Origin: Sphingopyxis sp. PAMC25046
GTDB taxonomy: Bacteria; Pseudomonadota; Alphaproteobacteria; Sphingomonadales; Sphingomonadaceae
Direction of reading: 5' to 3'
Assembly (NCBI RefSeq): GCF_004795895.1
Contig: NZ_CP039250.1
Location: 1,550,001 to 1,614,000 of the forward strand
Length of the DNA stretch: 64,000 nt
Both the position numbers and the translations under genes were made by a program. The notes below the pieces were generated by a model. The model ran no database searches and was not told where the DNA came from. It saw only the letters and a list, made by a program, of their open reading frames with translations. Shown here one piece after another: positions 17,008-26,179 of the stretch (positions within the stretch are counted from its first letter, which is position 1; every line of letters begins with the position of its first letter).

Positions 17008-19650
17008 ATGATATCGACCAACGACATTCGCCGCTCTTTCCTCGACTATTTCGGGGGAGCGGGCCATCATATCGAACCGTCGGCGCCGCTGGTGCCGTAT
17101 AACGACCCGACGCTGATGTTCGTCAACGCGGGCATGGTGCCGTTCAAGAATGTCTTCACGGGGCTCGAAAAGCGCCCATACAGCACCGCCGTGTCGGCGC
17201 AGAAGTGCGTGCGGGCGGGCGGCAAGCATAATGATCTCGACAATGTCGGCTATACCGCGCGGCACCATACTTTCTTTGAAATGCTGGGGAATTTCTCCTT
17301 CGGCGACTATTTCAAGGAACAGGCGATCCACTATGCGTGGACGCTGATCACCAAGACCTGGGGCCTCGCGCCCGAGAAGCTGACCGCAACCGTCTATCAC
17401 ACCGACGACGAAGCGTTCGATCTGTGGAAGAAGATCGCCGGCCTGCCCGACGAGCGGATCATCCGTATCGCAACGAGCGACAATTTCTGGTCGATGGGCG
17501 ACACCGGGCCGTGCGGGCCGTGCAGCGAAATCTTCTATGACCATGGCGACCATATCTGGGGCGGTCCGCCGGGCTCGCCTGAAGAGGACGGCGATCGTTT
17601 CGTCGAGATATGGAACCTCGTGTTCATGCAATATGAGCAGATGCCGGGCGGCGAGCGCGTTGACCTGCCGCGGCCGAGCATCGACACCGGCATGGGACTC
17701 GAGCGCGTCGCCGCGGTGATGCAGGGCGTCCACGACAATTACGACACCGACACGTTCCAAGCGCTGATCGCGGCATCGGTCGACCTGACCGGCGTGCCGG
17801 CCGAAGGCGGAAGCCAAGCCAGCCACCGCGTGATCGCCGATCACCTTCGCGCGTCGAGCTTCCTCGTCGCCGACGGGGTGCTGCCGTCGAACGAAGGTCG
17901 CGGCTACGTGCTGCGCCGGATCATGCGCCGCGCGATGCGTCACGCGCATCTGCTCGGCGCGAAGGATCCGCTGATGCACCGGCTGCTGCCGTCACTGACC
18001 GCCGAGATGGGCGCCGCCTATCCCGAACTGATCCGCGCGCAACCGCTGATCGCCGAGACGCTCGAACGCGAGGAAACCAAGTTCCGCCAGACGCTCGACA
18101 AGGGGCTCAAGCTGCTCGACGAGGCGACCGTGGGCATGGGTAAGGGCGATACGCTGGCGGGCGACGTCGCGTTCAAGCTCTACGACACCTATGGTTTCCC
18201 CTATGACCTGACCGAGGACGCGCTGCGCACGCAGGATATCGCGGTCGACCGCGCGGGTTTCGACGCGGCGATGGCGCAGCAGAAGGCGGCGGCCCGCGCG
18301 GCGTGGAAGGGCAGCGGCGAGAAGGCGTCGGACGAAATCTGGTTCGACCTGGCCGAGACGAACGGTAGCACCGAATTCACCGGCTATACCTCGACCGCGG
18401 GCGAGGCGACCGTGATCGGGCTCGTCAAGGACGGCAAGCCGGTCGATGAGGTGAGGGCGGGCGACGAGGTCGTCGTGCTGACGAATCAGACGCCCTTTTA
18501 TGGCGAGAGCGGCGGCCAGATGGGTGACGCGGGCACGATCGCGACGCTCGAAGGCGCAAAGGCGTCGGTGAGCGACACCGGCAAGCCGCTCGGCCGCCTG
18601 CACACGCATCAGGCGAAGCTCGAAGCCGGGACGCTGAAGGTCGGCGACACGGTGCAGCTGATCGTCGATGCCGAACGCCGCGACCGCATCCGCGCCAATC
18701 ACAGCGCGACGCACCTGCTGCACGCCGCTCTCCGCAACCGGCTCGGCGGGCATGTGACGCAGAAGGGCAGCCTTGTGGCCGAGGACCGTTTCCGCTTCGA
18801 CTTTTCGCACCCGAAGGCGCTGAGCGCCGAGGAGATCGCGCAGATCGAAGCCGATGTTAATGCGCAGATCCGCGGCAACGAGGCGGTGTCGACGCGGCTG
18901 ATGACGCCCGACGACGCGGTTGCGGCGGGGGCGTTGGCGTTGTTCGGCGAAAAGTACGGCGATGAAGTGCGCGTGCTTTCGATGGGGGCGGCCGACGATC
19001 ATCATTATTCGGTCGAGCTTTGCGGCGGGACGCACGTCCGCGCGTTGGGCGACATCGCGCTGTTCAAGATCGTCAGCGAAAGCGCGGTTTCCTCGGGCGT
19101 GCGGCGCATCGAGGCGCTGACCGGCGAGGCGGCGCGCGTCTGGCTCAACGGCCGCGACGAGGCGCTCAAAAGCGCGGCGGCGGCGCTCAAGACCTCGCCC
19201 GACGAAGTGCCCGCGCGCGTCGCGGCGCTCGCCGAGCAGCTCAAGAAGGCCGAGCGCGAGCTGGCCGATGCGAAGAAGGCGCTCGCGATGGGCGGCGGCG
19301 GTTCGGCTGCCGGGCCGGCGGTCGAGCAGGTCGGCGATGTGGCGTTTCTCGCGCAGGTAGTCGACGGGCTTGATCCTAAGGAATTGCGCGGCACGGTTGA
19401 CGGCCTCAAGAAACAGGTCGGCAGCGGCGTCGCAATGCTCGTCGCGGTCAACGACGGTCGCGCCTCGGTCGCGGTCGGGGTGACCGACGACAGGACGGGC
19501 AGCCATAGCGCGGTCGATCTGGTCAAGGCGGCGGTCGCGGCGCTCGGCGGGCAGGGCGGCGGCGGCCGGCCCGACATGGCGCAGGGCGGCGGGCCCGATG
19601 GCGGCGCGGCGAACGATGCCGTGGCGGCGGTCAAAGCCGCGCTCGCCTGA
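17008..19650 (+). CDS. alaS: Alanyl-tRNA synthetase
   Basis: An 880-residue enzyme that charges tRNA-Ala. Class II aminoacylation core at the N-terminus ([51 protein letters not shown]), tRNA-recognition domain, then the editing domain with [11 protein letters not shown] and CGGTHV zinc ligands, a coiled coil ([21 protein letters not shown]) and a C-Ala domain ending in a glycine-rich stretch. The length is normal. Confidence 0.98.
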   Translation: MISTNDIRRSFLDYFGGAGHHIEPSAPLVPYNDPTLMFVNAGMVPFKNVFTGLEKRPYSTAVSAQKCVRAGGKHNDLDNVGYTARHHTFFEMLGNFSFGDYFKEQAIHYAWTLITKTWGLAPEKLTATVYHTDDEAFDLWKKIAGLPDERIIRIATSDNFWSMGDTGPCGPCSEIFYDHGDHIWGGPPGSPEEDGDRFVEIWNLVFMQYEQMPGGERVDLPRPSIDTGMGLERVAAVMQGVHDNYDTDTFQALIAASVDLTGVPAEGGSQASHRVIADHLRASSFLVADGVLPSNEGRGYVLRRIMRRAMRHAHLLGAKDPLMHRLLPSLTAEMGAAYPELIRAQPLIAETLEREETKFRQTLDKGLKLLDEATVGMGKGDTLAGDVAFKLYDTYGFPYDLTEDALRTQDIAVDRAGFDAAMAQQKAAARAAWKGSGEKASDEIWFDLAETNGSTEFTGYTSTAGEATVIGLVKDGKPVDEVRAGDEVVVLTNQTPFYGESGGQMGDAGTIATLEGAKASVSDTGKPLGRLHTHQAKLEAGTLKVGDTVQLIVDAERRDRIRANHSATHLLHAALRNRLGGHVTQKGSLVAEDRFRFDFSHPKALSAEEIAQIEADVNAQIRGNEAVSTRLMTPDDAVAAGALALFGEKYGDEVRVLSMGAADDHHYSVELCGGTHVRALGDIALFKIVSESAVSSGVRRIEALTGEAARVWLNGRDEALKSAAAALKTSPDEVPARVAALAEQLKKAERELADAKKALAMGGGGSAAGPAVEQVGDVAFLAQVVDGLDPKELRGTVDGLKKQVGSGVAMLVAVNDGRASVAVGVTDDRTGSHSAVDLVKAAVAALGGQGGGGRPDMAQGGGPDGGAANDAVAAVKAALA

Positions 19651-19661
19651 AGCCTGCGGAC

Positions 19662-20135
19662 TTGAAACCCACCAAGAAGACGCGGCGCACCGATCATGCC
19701 GAACGGCTGATCGCGGCGCCGCTGGTCGACGTGTTCGCGGCCTTCACCAGCGCCGACAAGCTGGCGCGCTGGCTGCCGCCCGAGGGCGCGACGGGCGCGT
19801 TCGAGCATTGCGACCTGCGGGCGGGCGGGGGCTTTCGGCTGCGGCTCACCTTCGACGACCCGGATGTCGAGACCAAGAGCGACGACGACAGCGATGTCGT
19901 CGAAGTGCATATCCCGACACTCGACGAGGGACGCCTGATCGTTTGGGAGGTCGAATTCGAATCCGACGATCCGCGCTTTTCGGGGACGATGGCGATGCAC
20001 TGGTATCTTTCGCGCAAGGGCGGCGGCACGCTGGTCACGATCGATGCGCACCAGGTGCCGCCGGGGATTTCGGCGAAGGATCACGAAGCGGGGCTCAATA
20101 GCTCGCTCGCGAATTTGGCGCGGATCTTGGAATAA
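19662..20135 (+). CDS. SRPBCC / AHSA1 family protein
   Basis: A 157-residue START-like protein of the Activator-of-Hsp90-ATPase-homologue 1 group: ERLIAAPLVDVFAAFTSADKLARWLPPEGATGAFEHCDLRAGGGFRL is the typical opening and GGGTLVTIDAHQVP the closing strands. The family binds hydrophobic ligands; its role here is unknown. The most likely start is TTG at 19662, 11 nt after alaS, as no ATG is available near the conserved N-terminus. Confidence 0.78.
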   Translation: MKPTKKTRRTDHAERLIAAPLVDVFAAFTSADKLARWLPPEGATGAFEHCDLRAGGGFRLRLTFDDPDVETKSDDDSDVVEVHIPTLDEGRLIVWEVEFESDDPRFSGTMAMHWYLSRKGGGTLVTIDAHQVPPGISAKDHEAGLNSSLANLARILE

Positions 20136-20136
20136 T

Positions 20137-20275
20137 CGTCGCCCCCGCGAAGGCGGGGACCGCCATGAGCATTGCGCAAGTTTGCCAGCGGTCAGTTAAG
20201 GGTTAGACATGCCCCCGGGCATGTCTAAGGGTTGTCCGGGGGACAACCCGACCCTTCACTCCTTCGCGGGGACGA
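20137..20275. repeat. Intergenic palindromic element with nested hairpins
   Basis: The outer arms are GTCGCCCCCGCGAAGG (left) and the complement CCTTCGCGGGGACGAC (right). Inside are two perfect stem-loops: 20205-20214 with 20217-20226 (10 bp, loop CC) and 20229-20237 with 20241-20249 (9 bp, loop GGG). It fills the space between the SRPBCC gene and the convergent holin gene, so it could also stop transcription from both sides. Confidence 0.7.
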
Positions 20276-20285
20276 CGATTGATCA

Positions 20286-20699
20286 TCAGGCTTCTGTGCC
20301 CTTCGCTTTCCCCCACGCCCTGGCCGCAGTATACCCAAGATAACCCGTCCCGAAGAGCGCGTAGAGCGGCTCGGGGAGGCCCGCTAGATAAGCGTTCATG
20401 CCCTCCGCGATGCCCTTTGCCATCTCGGGCCGCGCGGCGGCGATCAGGCCCATCGGGATCGCCCAGAGCAAGAGTGCGTACATGACGTAGAGGAAGCTCG
20501 GCCGCGCGCGGCTGGTCCAGGGGTCGGCGCTGTTCGCCTCGGCGACGATCGCCGTCATCCGGGTGCGGATCGCCTCCATTTCCTGGCTGCCCTCGAGCTT
20601 GATGAGTTCGAGCTTGGCGCGGTCGCGCGCTTCGGGATCGGGGATGATCTTGTCGATCAGTTTGGCGATGGGGCCGATCAGGCCTTCGATGATGCTCAT
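20286..20699 (-). CDS. GTA-type holin (3TM holin family)
   Basis: A 137-residue protein with an amphipathic N-terminal half (residues 1-60: IEGLIGPIAKLIDKIIPDPEARDRAKLELIKLEGSQEMEA) and hydrophobic segments around 68-88 and 108-125. This is the pattern of the 'holin of 3TMs, for gene-transfer release' family. Such holins permeabilise the membrane so the endolysin can reach the wall. It lies 61 nt downstream of the GH108 endolysin on the same strand, as in GTA lysis cassettes. Confidence 0.8.
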   Translation of the reverse strand: MSIIEGLIGPIAKLIDKIIPDPEARDRAKLELIKLEGSQEMEAIRTRMTAIVAEANSADPWTSRARPSFLYVMYALLLWAIPMGLIAAARPEMAKGIAEGMNAYLAGLPEPLYALFGTGYLGYTAARAWGKAKGTEA

Positions 20700-20760
20700 G
20701 ATAATGCTCCTTCAGGTTCAAAGTTCAGGGAAGTTCAGCCCAATGGCGCGCCGAGAGGCA

Positions 20761-21330
20761 TCAGCCGTTGCCGATGCGGTTCGCGAGCCAGCCATAGAGA
20801 AAGGCCTCCTGGCTCGGGCGGCGTTCGGCGAGCGCGATGTAGCGTTCGCCCTGCAGCGCCTCCATCGCGCGGAGGAGGACGGTTTCGCCGCCCCTGCCGC
20901 GCGCCTTCAAAAAGCCGTCGAGCGCCGACAGGGTACGTGGGCCGATCTCGCGGTCGACCGCGATGTCGGGATAGTCGCGCGCGGCGCGGTTGAGCGCGTT
21001 GAGCGCGCGCTGAAGGAAGCCGGCGGCGGTGCCGGTGCCCATGTTGACGCCGGTGTCGAACAGTTCGGCGGCGATCTTCGGCGCGCGCAGCGCGACCCTG
21101 TCGAAGCCGGGACGCAGCCAATAGAGGCGGCGATAGATCGACGCCGCATCGGCGCGCGGCAGGTCGCGCATCGCGCCGGCATAGCCCTCGGCCCGCGCGA
21201 CGGCTTCGGTGATTCCCCAACAGGTCGGGCCGCCGCGATCGGCGGGGTGGTTTACATAGCGGCCTTCGCGGTCGATGACGGCGTCGATCAACGCGTCGGC
21301 ATCGCTGGCGAGGGGGTCGGGTCGTGGCAT
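20761..21330 (-). CDS. GTA-type endolysin, glycoside hydrolase family 108 N-acetylmuramidase
   Basis: A 189-residue lysin. Residues 12-100 show the GH108 hallmark with catalytic Glu22 in VIDREGRYVNHPADRGGPTCWGIT and the helical core with YRRLYWLRPGFD. Residues 100-189 match the small C-terminal peptidoglycan-binding domain (VDREIGPRTLSAL, then ERYIALAERRPSQEAFLYGWLANR). There is no signal peptide, consistent with holin-dependent release. The gene is followed by the holin gene and preceded by the TGTAGGAAAG motif at 21382-21391. Confidence 0.88.
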   Translation of the reverse strand: MPRPDPLASDADALIDAVIDREGRYVNHPADRGGPTCWGITEAVARAEGYAGAMRDLPRADAASIYRRLYWLRPGFDRVALRAPKIAAELFDTGVNMGTGTAAGFLQRALNALNRAARDYPDIAVDREIGPRTLSALDGFLKARGRGGETVLLRAMEALQGERYIALAERRPSQEAFLYGWLANRIGNG

Positions 21331-21364
21331 GATTCGCTCCTCTGGTTGGTTAAACAGGAATAAC

Positions 21365-21391
21365 GAACCATATTGGGATATTGTAGGAAAG
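21365..21391 (-). promoter_or_regulatory. Shared promoter-proximal motif upstream of the endolysin-holin pair
   Basis: On the + strand GAACCATAT (21365-21373), 8 nt, then TGTAGGAAAG (21382-21391). The same two blocks with the same 8-nt spacing occur at 43823-43849 before the terminase-like gene. The inner block is 51 nt from the endolysin start codon. The divergent gene at 21402 begins only 10 nt away, so the site most likely serves the minus strand. Confidence 0.6.
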
Positions 21392-21401
21392 GCTTTTCGC
21401 C

Positions 21402-22379
21402 ATGCGGGCTTTGCAGGTACGTGAATTGCTCCCCGACCATGGCGGCGCAGGGCTGGCCGATCTAGCGGTGCCGGTGCCCGGGCCCGACGAAGTGCGCGTG
21501 CGCGTGCGCGCGGCGGCGGTGAATTTCCCCGACCTGTTGATGACGTCGGGCGGCTATCAGCTGAAGCCCGATCTTCCCTTTGTGTCGGGGCTGGAATTTG
21601 CCGGCGAGGTCGACTCGGTGGGCGAGGGGGTGGCCGGCTGGGTCACGGGCGATGCGGTGGTCGGCGGCAACCGTTTTGGCGCGATGGCCGAATATGCCGT
21701 CGTTCCCGCGAGCGCGTTGCGCGCGAAGCCGGGCGGTTTGAGCTGGGACGAGGCGGCCGCCTATCCGGTGGCTTATCTGACCGCCTATGTCGCGCTCGTC
21801 CGCTGCGCGCGGATCGAGCCCGGCGAGTGGCTGCTCGTTCACGGCGCGGCGGGCGGCGTCGGGTTGGCGACGGTCGATCTGGCGAAGGCATTGGGCGCGC
21901 GCGTGATCGCGGCGGCGAGCAGCGAAGAAAAGCGCGAAGCGGTGTCGCGGCTTTATTCGCCCGATGCGGTGATCGCGGCGGGGCCGGGGTTCCGCGACGA
22001 GGTGAAGGCGCTGACCGGGGGCAAGGGCGCCGATGTGATCTTCGATCCGGTCGGCGGCGATGTCTTCGACGAATCGACGCGCTGCATCGCTTTCGGGGGA
22101 CGCCTGCTTGTCGTCGGCTTTGCCTCGGGCCGGATTCCCGAGCTGTCGGTCAACATGCCGCTGATCAAGGGTTTCTCGGTCGTCGGGGTGCGCGCGGGCG
22201 AATATGGCCGGCGCTTTCCCGAGCGCGGCGTGGAGAATGTCGCGGCGATCGACGCGCTGGCGAATGAAGGAAAGATCCGGCCGCACGTCCATGCCGCGCT
22301 CGATCTTGCCGACTGGCGCGAGGGCTTTGCGATGCTCGAGCGGCGCGCGGTGGTGGGGAAGGTCGTGCTGAAACCGTGA
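21402..22379 (+). CDS. NADPH:quinone oxidoreductase family protein (MDR superfamily)
   Basis: A 325-residue medium-chain dehydrogenase/reductase without zinc ligands. The GroES-like domain (1-120; VNFPDLLMTSGGYQLKPDLPFVSGLEFAGEV) is followed by a Rossmann domain with LLVHGAAGGVGLATVDLAKALGARVIAAASS. This is the quinone reductase or enoyl reductase type. It is divergent from the GTA endolysin with 71 nt between start codons. Confidence 0.88.
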   Translation: MRALQVRELLPDHGGAGLADLAVPVPGPDEVRVRVRAAAVNFPDLLMTSGGYQLKPDLPFVSGLEFAGEVDSVGEGVAGWVTGDAVVGGNRFGAMAEYAVVPASALRAKPGGLSWDEAAAYPVAYLTAYVALVRCARIEPGEWLLVHGAAGGVGLATVDLAKALGARVIAAASSEEKREAVSRLYSPDAVIAAGPGFRDEVKALTGGKGADVIFDPVGGDVFDESTRCIAFGGRLLVVGFASGRIPELSVNMPLIKGFSVVGVRAGEYGRRFPERGVENVAAIDALANEGKIRPHVHAALDLADWREGFAMLERRAVVGKVVLKP

Positions 22380-22480
22380 CGGCTCGAGCGGTGCTGGGAC
22401 AATTTTGCGACATCGCGCCGTCATTGGGTTGACGCCGGGGCGTCGCGGCGGGGTCGCCGCATCATTCGAGAGGATATGAC

Positions 22481-22816
22481 GTGAAGACAGCTATCTGGAT
22501 TGCCGCTTCGCTGGGTCTGGCGCTGCCCGCCATCGCTGCCGCGCAGCCGCCGCAGGGCGGCGGGCGCATGTTCGAGCGGATGGACGCCAATGGCGACGGC
22601 AAGCTCGACAAGGCCGAAATCACCAAGATGATGGAGATGCGCGCCGAACGGCGCGGCGACGCGGGCCTGAAGAGCCCAGAAAAGATCGACGCCTTCATCA
22701 AGCGCGCTGATGCCAATGGCGATGGCGCGGTCGACAAGGCCGAAATGCAGGCCACCCGCAAGAAGCGCGCCGCGCCGCCACCGACGACGGAGGGCGACGG
22801 CGAGGGCGAGCCCTAA
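22481..22816 (+). CDS. Secreted EF-hand calcium-binding protein
   Basis: A 111-residue protein with a signal peptide (about 1-22) and two EF-hand loops of the DxNGDGxxDxxE type: MDANGDGKLDKAE (about residues 34-46) and ADANGDGAVDKAE (about 74-86). It probably binds Ca2+ in the periplasm. The end overlaps the convergent TSUP gene by a few bases. Confidence 0.85.
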   Translation: MKTAIWIAASLGLALPAIAAAQPPQGGGRMFERMDANGDGKLDKAEITKMMEMRAERRGDAGLKSPEKIDAFIKRADANGDGAVDKAEMQATRKKRAAPPPTTEGDGEGEP

Positions 22817-23586
22817 AACAGATCCCAGAGCGGATTGGCGGGGTCGGCGAGCAGCTTTGCGGTGAGCGCGAAGGACATGACGACGAGCAGCGGCCGCACC
22901 CCGCGCCCGCCGAAGCGGATCGCGAGCCGCGCGCCGAGCTGATTGCCCGCGACATTGGCGGCGGCCATCGACAGGCCGAGCAGCCAGAGGACGTGGCCGC
23001 CGACGATCATCGCGAGCAGCCCCGCGATATTGGTCGAAAGGTTGAGGAGCTTCGTGTTGCCGATCGCGCGGACGAGCCCGAGCCCGCCGAGCGCGACGAG
23101 CGTCAGCGTCAGGAACGAGCCGGTGCCCGGGCCGAAAAAGCCGTCGTAGAAGCCGAGCGCGGCCACGATGAGGGTGAGACCGAGCGGGCCGGCCCGCGCG
23201 TGGAGATCGACACTGCTCATCGGCGGCGCGAGCAGGAAATAAAGTCCCATCGCGATCAGGAGGACGGGCACGAAGGCGGCGAGAAAATCCGAGCCGACAT
23301 ATTGAACCGCCGTCGCGCCGAGTACCGAGCCGGCGAAGGCGCCCGCCGCGGGCCAGGCGAAACGGCGGAGGTCGACGTGCCCCGCGCGCCAGAAGGTCGC
23401 AAACGCGGATCCGGTGCCGATCGTGCTTTGCAGCTTGTTCGTCGCGAGCGCCGACACCGGCGGCACGCCTGCGGCCATCAGCGCCGGGATCGTGAGGAGG
23501 CCGCCGCCGCCCGCCATCGCGTCGATCGTCCCCGCAAGAAAGGCAACGGCGATCAGGAAGGCGAAGATTTCGGGAGCAAATTCCAT
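22813..23586 (-). CDS. TSUP family membrane permease (TauE/SafE-like)
   Basis: A 257-residue polytopic membrane protein. The family signature is present in AGTIDAMAGGGGLLTIPALMAAGVPPVSALATNKLQSTIGT at residues 17-57 and again in the second half (GFYDGFFGPGTGSFLTL). TSUP proteins export or import sulfite and organosulfonates; the substrate here is not known. The ATG at 23586 is preferred over an upstream in-frame start because the first membrane segment follows directly. Confidence 0.88.
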   Translation of the reverse strand: MEFAPEIFAFLIAVAFLAGTIDAMAGGGGLLTIPALMAAGVPPVSALATNKLQSTIGTGSAFATFWRAGHVDLRRFAWPAAGAFAGSVLGATAVQYVGSDFLAAFVPVLLIAMGLYFLLAPPMSSVDLHARAGPLGLTLIVAALGFYDGFFGPGTGSFLTLTLVALGGLGLVRAIGNTKLLNLSTNIAGLLAMIVGGHVLWLLGLSMAAANVAGNQLGARLAIRFGGRGVRPLLVVMSFALTAKLLADPANPLWDLF

Positions 23587-23618
23587 GCGGGCGCTCGTAG
23601 TGCGCCGTATCGCAATGC

Positions 23619-23794
23619 TCAAGCGGCGGCGATCCAGATCGCCTGATAGAGGAAGGTCGCGCCGATGATCGTGACGATCCAGCGGCGGCTCGCGCGAAAA
23701 TGCGCCTCGCTGATGCGGCCGAGGATATGACCGCCGATCATGATGCCGCCATCGATGCGAGCACCGCGAGCGCGGTGACGGACAGCGGGATGAT
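23619..23794 (-). pseudogene. C-terminal remnant of a second TSUP permease
   Basis: On the minus strand the last about 40 codons (MIGGHILGRISEAHFRASRR...TFLYQAIWI) read like the final helix and loop of a TSUP permease. Upstream, the matching helix ([15 protein letters not shown]) is in a different frame, so a frameshift separates them. No longer open frame exists before the tRNA gene 40 nt away. I infer a decayed fragment. Confidence 0.5.
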
Positions 23795-23833
23795 CTGATG
23801 CTGTCAGCAAGCTGTCAATGTGTTTGGCAAAAT

Positions 23834-23910
23834 TGGTCGGGACGAGAGGATTCGAACCTCCGACCCCCACACCCCCAGTGTGATGCGCTACCAGGCTGCG
23901 CTACGTCCCG
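23834..23910 (-). tRNA. tRNA-Pro (anticodon GGG)
   Basis: The minus strand folds as a 77-nt tRNA: acceptor CGGGACG/CGTCCCG, D-arm GCGC-AGCCTGGTA-GCGC, anticodon stem TCACA/TGTGG with loop CTGGGGG giving anticodon GGG, T-loop TTCGAAT, and an encoded CCA at 23834-23836. It closely matches bacterial tRNA-Pro. Confidence 0.95.
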
Positions 23911-24165
23911 ACCGGCCCGATTGGGCAGGCGAGGCCCCTAGCGCGCCTTGGCGGGGGATGCAAGACGCGATGGCGGCTTTTCGACCGGATCGAAGCCGCG
24001 GGCTTGGCCTCGCCGCCGCGGACCCCATTTCGGGCGCGCTTGCCACGGGGGAGGGGCGCGCACGACCGGTTGCGCGCAAGGCCCCTGCATGATAGGCGCC
24101 GCGCCATATTTGCGCGCTCGCTCCGGAGGGGAACGGGCGCTGCCTGTAACGAAAGTTTTTCATCC

Positions 24166-24495
24166 ATGTCGACGCAATTGTTTCTGACCCAGGCGGCCGG
24201 ATCGGGCGGCGGGGCTGCCGGTTTCCTGATGCTGGTCCCCTACCTGCTGATTTTCGCGGTGTTCTGGTTCTTCCTGATCCGTCCGCAGCAGGTGCGCGCC
24301 AAGGAACATCGCGCCAAGGTCGCGGCGGTCAAGCCGCGCGACCAGGTCGTGACCGGCGGCGGCATCGTCGGCAAGATCACGCGCGTCGACGATGATTTCG
24401 TCGATGTCGAAATCGCACAGGGGGTGAAGATCAAGGTCGTGAAGTCGACCCTGGCCGACGTCCTGCAGCCCGGTGGCAAGCCCGCCAACGACTGA
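24166..24495 (+). CDS. yajC: Preprotein translocase subunit YajC
   Basis: A 109-residue protein of the SecDF-YajC complex. There is one membrane helix (about 20-42: GFLMLVPYLLIFAVFWFFLIRPQQ) with the diagnostic FFLIRPQQ motif, then a small cytosolic domain (VVTGGGIVGKITRVDDDFVDVEIAQGVKIKVVKSTL). It precedes secD by 56 nt and secF after that, the standard order. The 255 nt between the tRNA and yajC hold no gene that I can support. Confidence 0.95.
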   Translation: MSTQLFLTQAAGSGGGAAGFLMLVPYLLIFAVFWFFLIRPQQVRAKEHRAKVAAVKPRDQVVTGGGIVGKITRVDDDFVDVEIAQGVKIKVVKSTLADVLQPGGKPAND

Positions 24496-24551
24496 CGCGG
24501 CGGGGCCGGCTCTCCCGCGGCCCCCGCTCTTGCTATCGGATCTTCAAGACT

Positions 24552-26165
24552 ATGCTCGATTTTCCACGCTGGAAGACCATCGGCATCAGCATCATCCTGC
24601 TGCTCGGTATTGTCTTTTCCATCCCCAGTTTCCTGCCGACCAAGGCGTTCGAAAGCCTGCCGGGCTTTGCGCAGGCGAAGGTCAATCTGGGGCTCGACCT
24701 GGCCGGTGGTAGCCACCTCTTGCTCGAGGCAGATATCGCCGACCTCAGGAAGACGCAGCTCACCAACATGGAAAAGACGGTCCGCACCGCGATGCGTGGT
24801 GACAGCGGCCCGGATGACGACATCGCGATCGGCGAGCTGTCGAACGCGGGCGGCGGGATCAGCTTCCTCGTTCGCGATCAGGCGCAACTCGACGAGGCGC
24901 GCGAGCGGCTGTTCAGCGAGACGCGAGGCGCGGGCCTTACCGGCCAGCGCGACTGGAACATCAATGTCGTCGATTCGCAGCGTATCGTGCTGACCCCGAC
25001 GAGCGCGGGACAGACGCAGGCGGTCGCGAACGCGATGGATACCGCGCGCGACATCATCGACAAACGCGTCAACGCGCTCGGCACACGCGAGCCGACGATC
25101 ATCCGTGAAGGCGACGACCGTGTCGTCGTGCAGGTTCCCGGGTTGCAGGATCCGGCCGCGCTCAAGGAACTGATCGGCAAGACCGCGCGCCTTGAATTCC
25201 GCATGGTCGACACCAATGCCGACCCGGCCGAAGCCGCAGCCGGTCGCGTGCCGGTGGGCAGCGAAATCGTCCCCTATGCCGAGGGCGAGGGCAGTGGCGC
25301 GCCGTTCGAGGTCCTGCGCCGTCAGGTGATGATCAGCGGCGAGCAGTTGATCAACGCCCAGCAAAGCTATGACCCGCAATCCGGGCAGCCGGTCGTTTCG
25401 ATTCGTTTCGATTCGGGCGGATCGAGCACCTTTGCCAAGGTGACCGCGCAGAATGTCGGCAAACGGTTTGCGATGGTGCTCGACGGCAAGGTGCTGTCGG
25501 CGCCGTCGATCAACGAACCGATCCTGGGCGGCAGCGCGCAGATTTCGGGCAGCTTCAGCGTCGCGAGCGCCAACGCGCTGGCGATCTCGCTTCGGTCGGG
25601 CGCCTTGCCGGTGAAGATGACGGTCGTCGAAGAGCGCACCGTTTCGCCCGAACTTGGCCAGGATTCGATCGAAAAGGGCGTGCTGGCGGGGATCATCGCG
25701 ACGGTTTCCGTGCTGACGCTGATGCTCGTCGTCTATGGCCGTTTCGGCGTCTATGCGAACCTCGCGCTTGTCTTCAACGTCTTCCTGATCATCGCGATCA
25801 TGGCCGCGTTCAACGCGACGCTGACTCTGCCGGGCATCGCAGGCTTCGTGCTGACCGTCGGCGCGGCGGTCGATGCGAACGTGCTGATCAACGAGCGCAT
25901 CCGCGAGGAATTGAAACGCGGGCGGCGACCGTTCCAGGCGGTCGAGCTCGGCTATACCGAAGCGAGTCGCGCGATTTTCGACGCCAACGTCACCAATGTC
26001 ATCGCCGCGGGGCTGATGTTCTGGTTCGGCTCCGGTCCGATCAAGGGCTTTGCGGTGGTGCTGACCATCGGCATTGTCACCAGCGTCTTCACCGCCGTCA
26101 CCGTCACGCGCATGTTCGTCGCCCACTGGCTGCGGACCAATCGCCCGACGTCGATCAATATCTAA
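24552..26165 (+). CDS. secD: Protein translocase subunit SecD
   Basis: A 537-residue inner-membrane protein that helps pull preproteins across the membrane using the proton gradient. It has an N-terminal membrane helix, LGLDLAGGSHLLLEAD (about residues 51-66), a large periplasmic region, and a C-terminal six-helix RND-type domain with the NVLINERIREELKRGR stretch. secF follows after 14 nt with a GGAGGGAG ribosome binding site. Confidence 0.97.
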   Translation: MLDFPRWKTIGISIILLLGIVFSIPSFLPTKAFESLPGFAQAKVNLGLDLAGGSHLLLEADIADLRKTQLTNMEKTVRTAMRGDSGPDDDIAIGELSNAGGGISFLVRDQAQLDEARERLFSETRGAGLTGQRDWNINVVDSQRIVLTPTSAGQTQAVANAMDTARDIIDKRVNALGTREPTIIREGDDRVVVQVPGLQDPAALKELIGKTARLEFRMVDTNADPAEAAAGRVPVGSEIVPYAEGEGSGAPFEVLRRQVMISGEQLINAQQSYDPQSGQPVVSIRFDSGGSSTFAKVTAQNVGKRFAMVLDGKVLSAPSINEPILGGSAQISGSFSVASANALAISLRSGALPVKMTVVEERTVSPELGQDSIEKGVLAGIIATVSVLTLMLVVYGRFGVYANLALVFNVFLIIAIMAAFNATLTLPGIAGFVLTVGAAVDANVLINERIREELKRGRRPFQAVELGYTEASRAIFDANVTNVIAAGLMFWFGSGPIKGFAVVLTIGIVTSVFTAVTVTRMFVAHWLRTNRPTSINI

Positions 26166-26179
26166 GGAGGGAGCGAAAG

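Noticed and set aside
15406-17979. 857-codon minus-strand frame opposite the secreted proteins and alaS
   Set aside because: Same reason: a composition-driven shadow with low-complexity, arginine-rich translation.
23619-23870. 83-codon minus-strand ORF starting [12 protein letters not shown]
   Set aside because: The first part is the translated tRNA-Pro; only the C-terminal part resembles a permease remnant, which I listed as a pseudogene instead.
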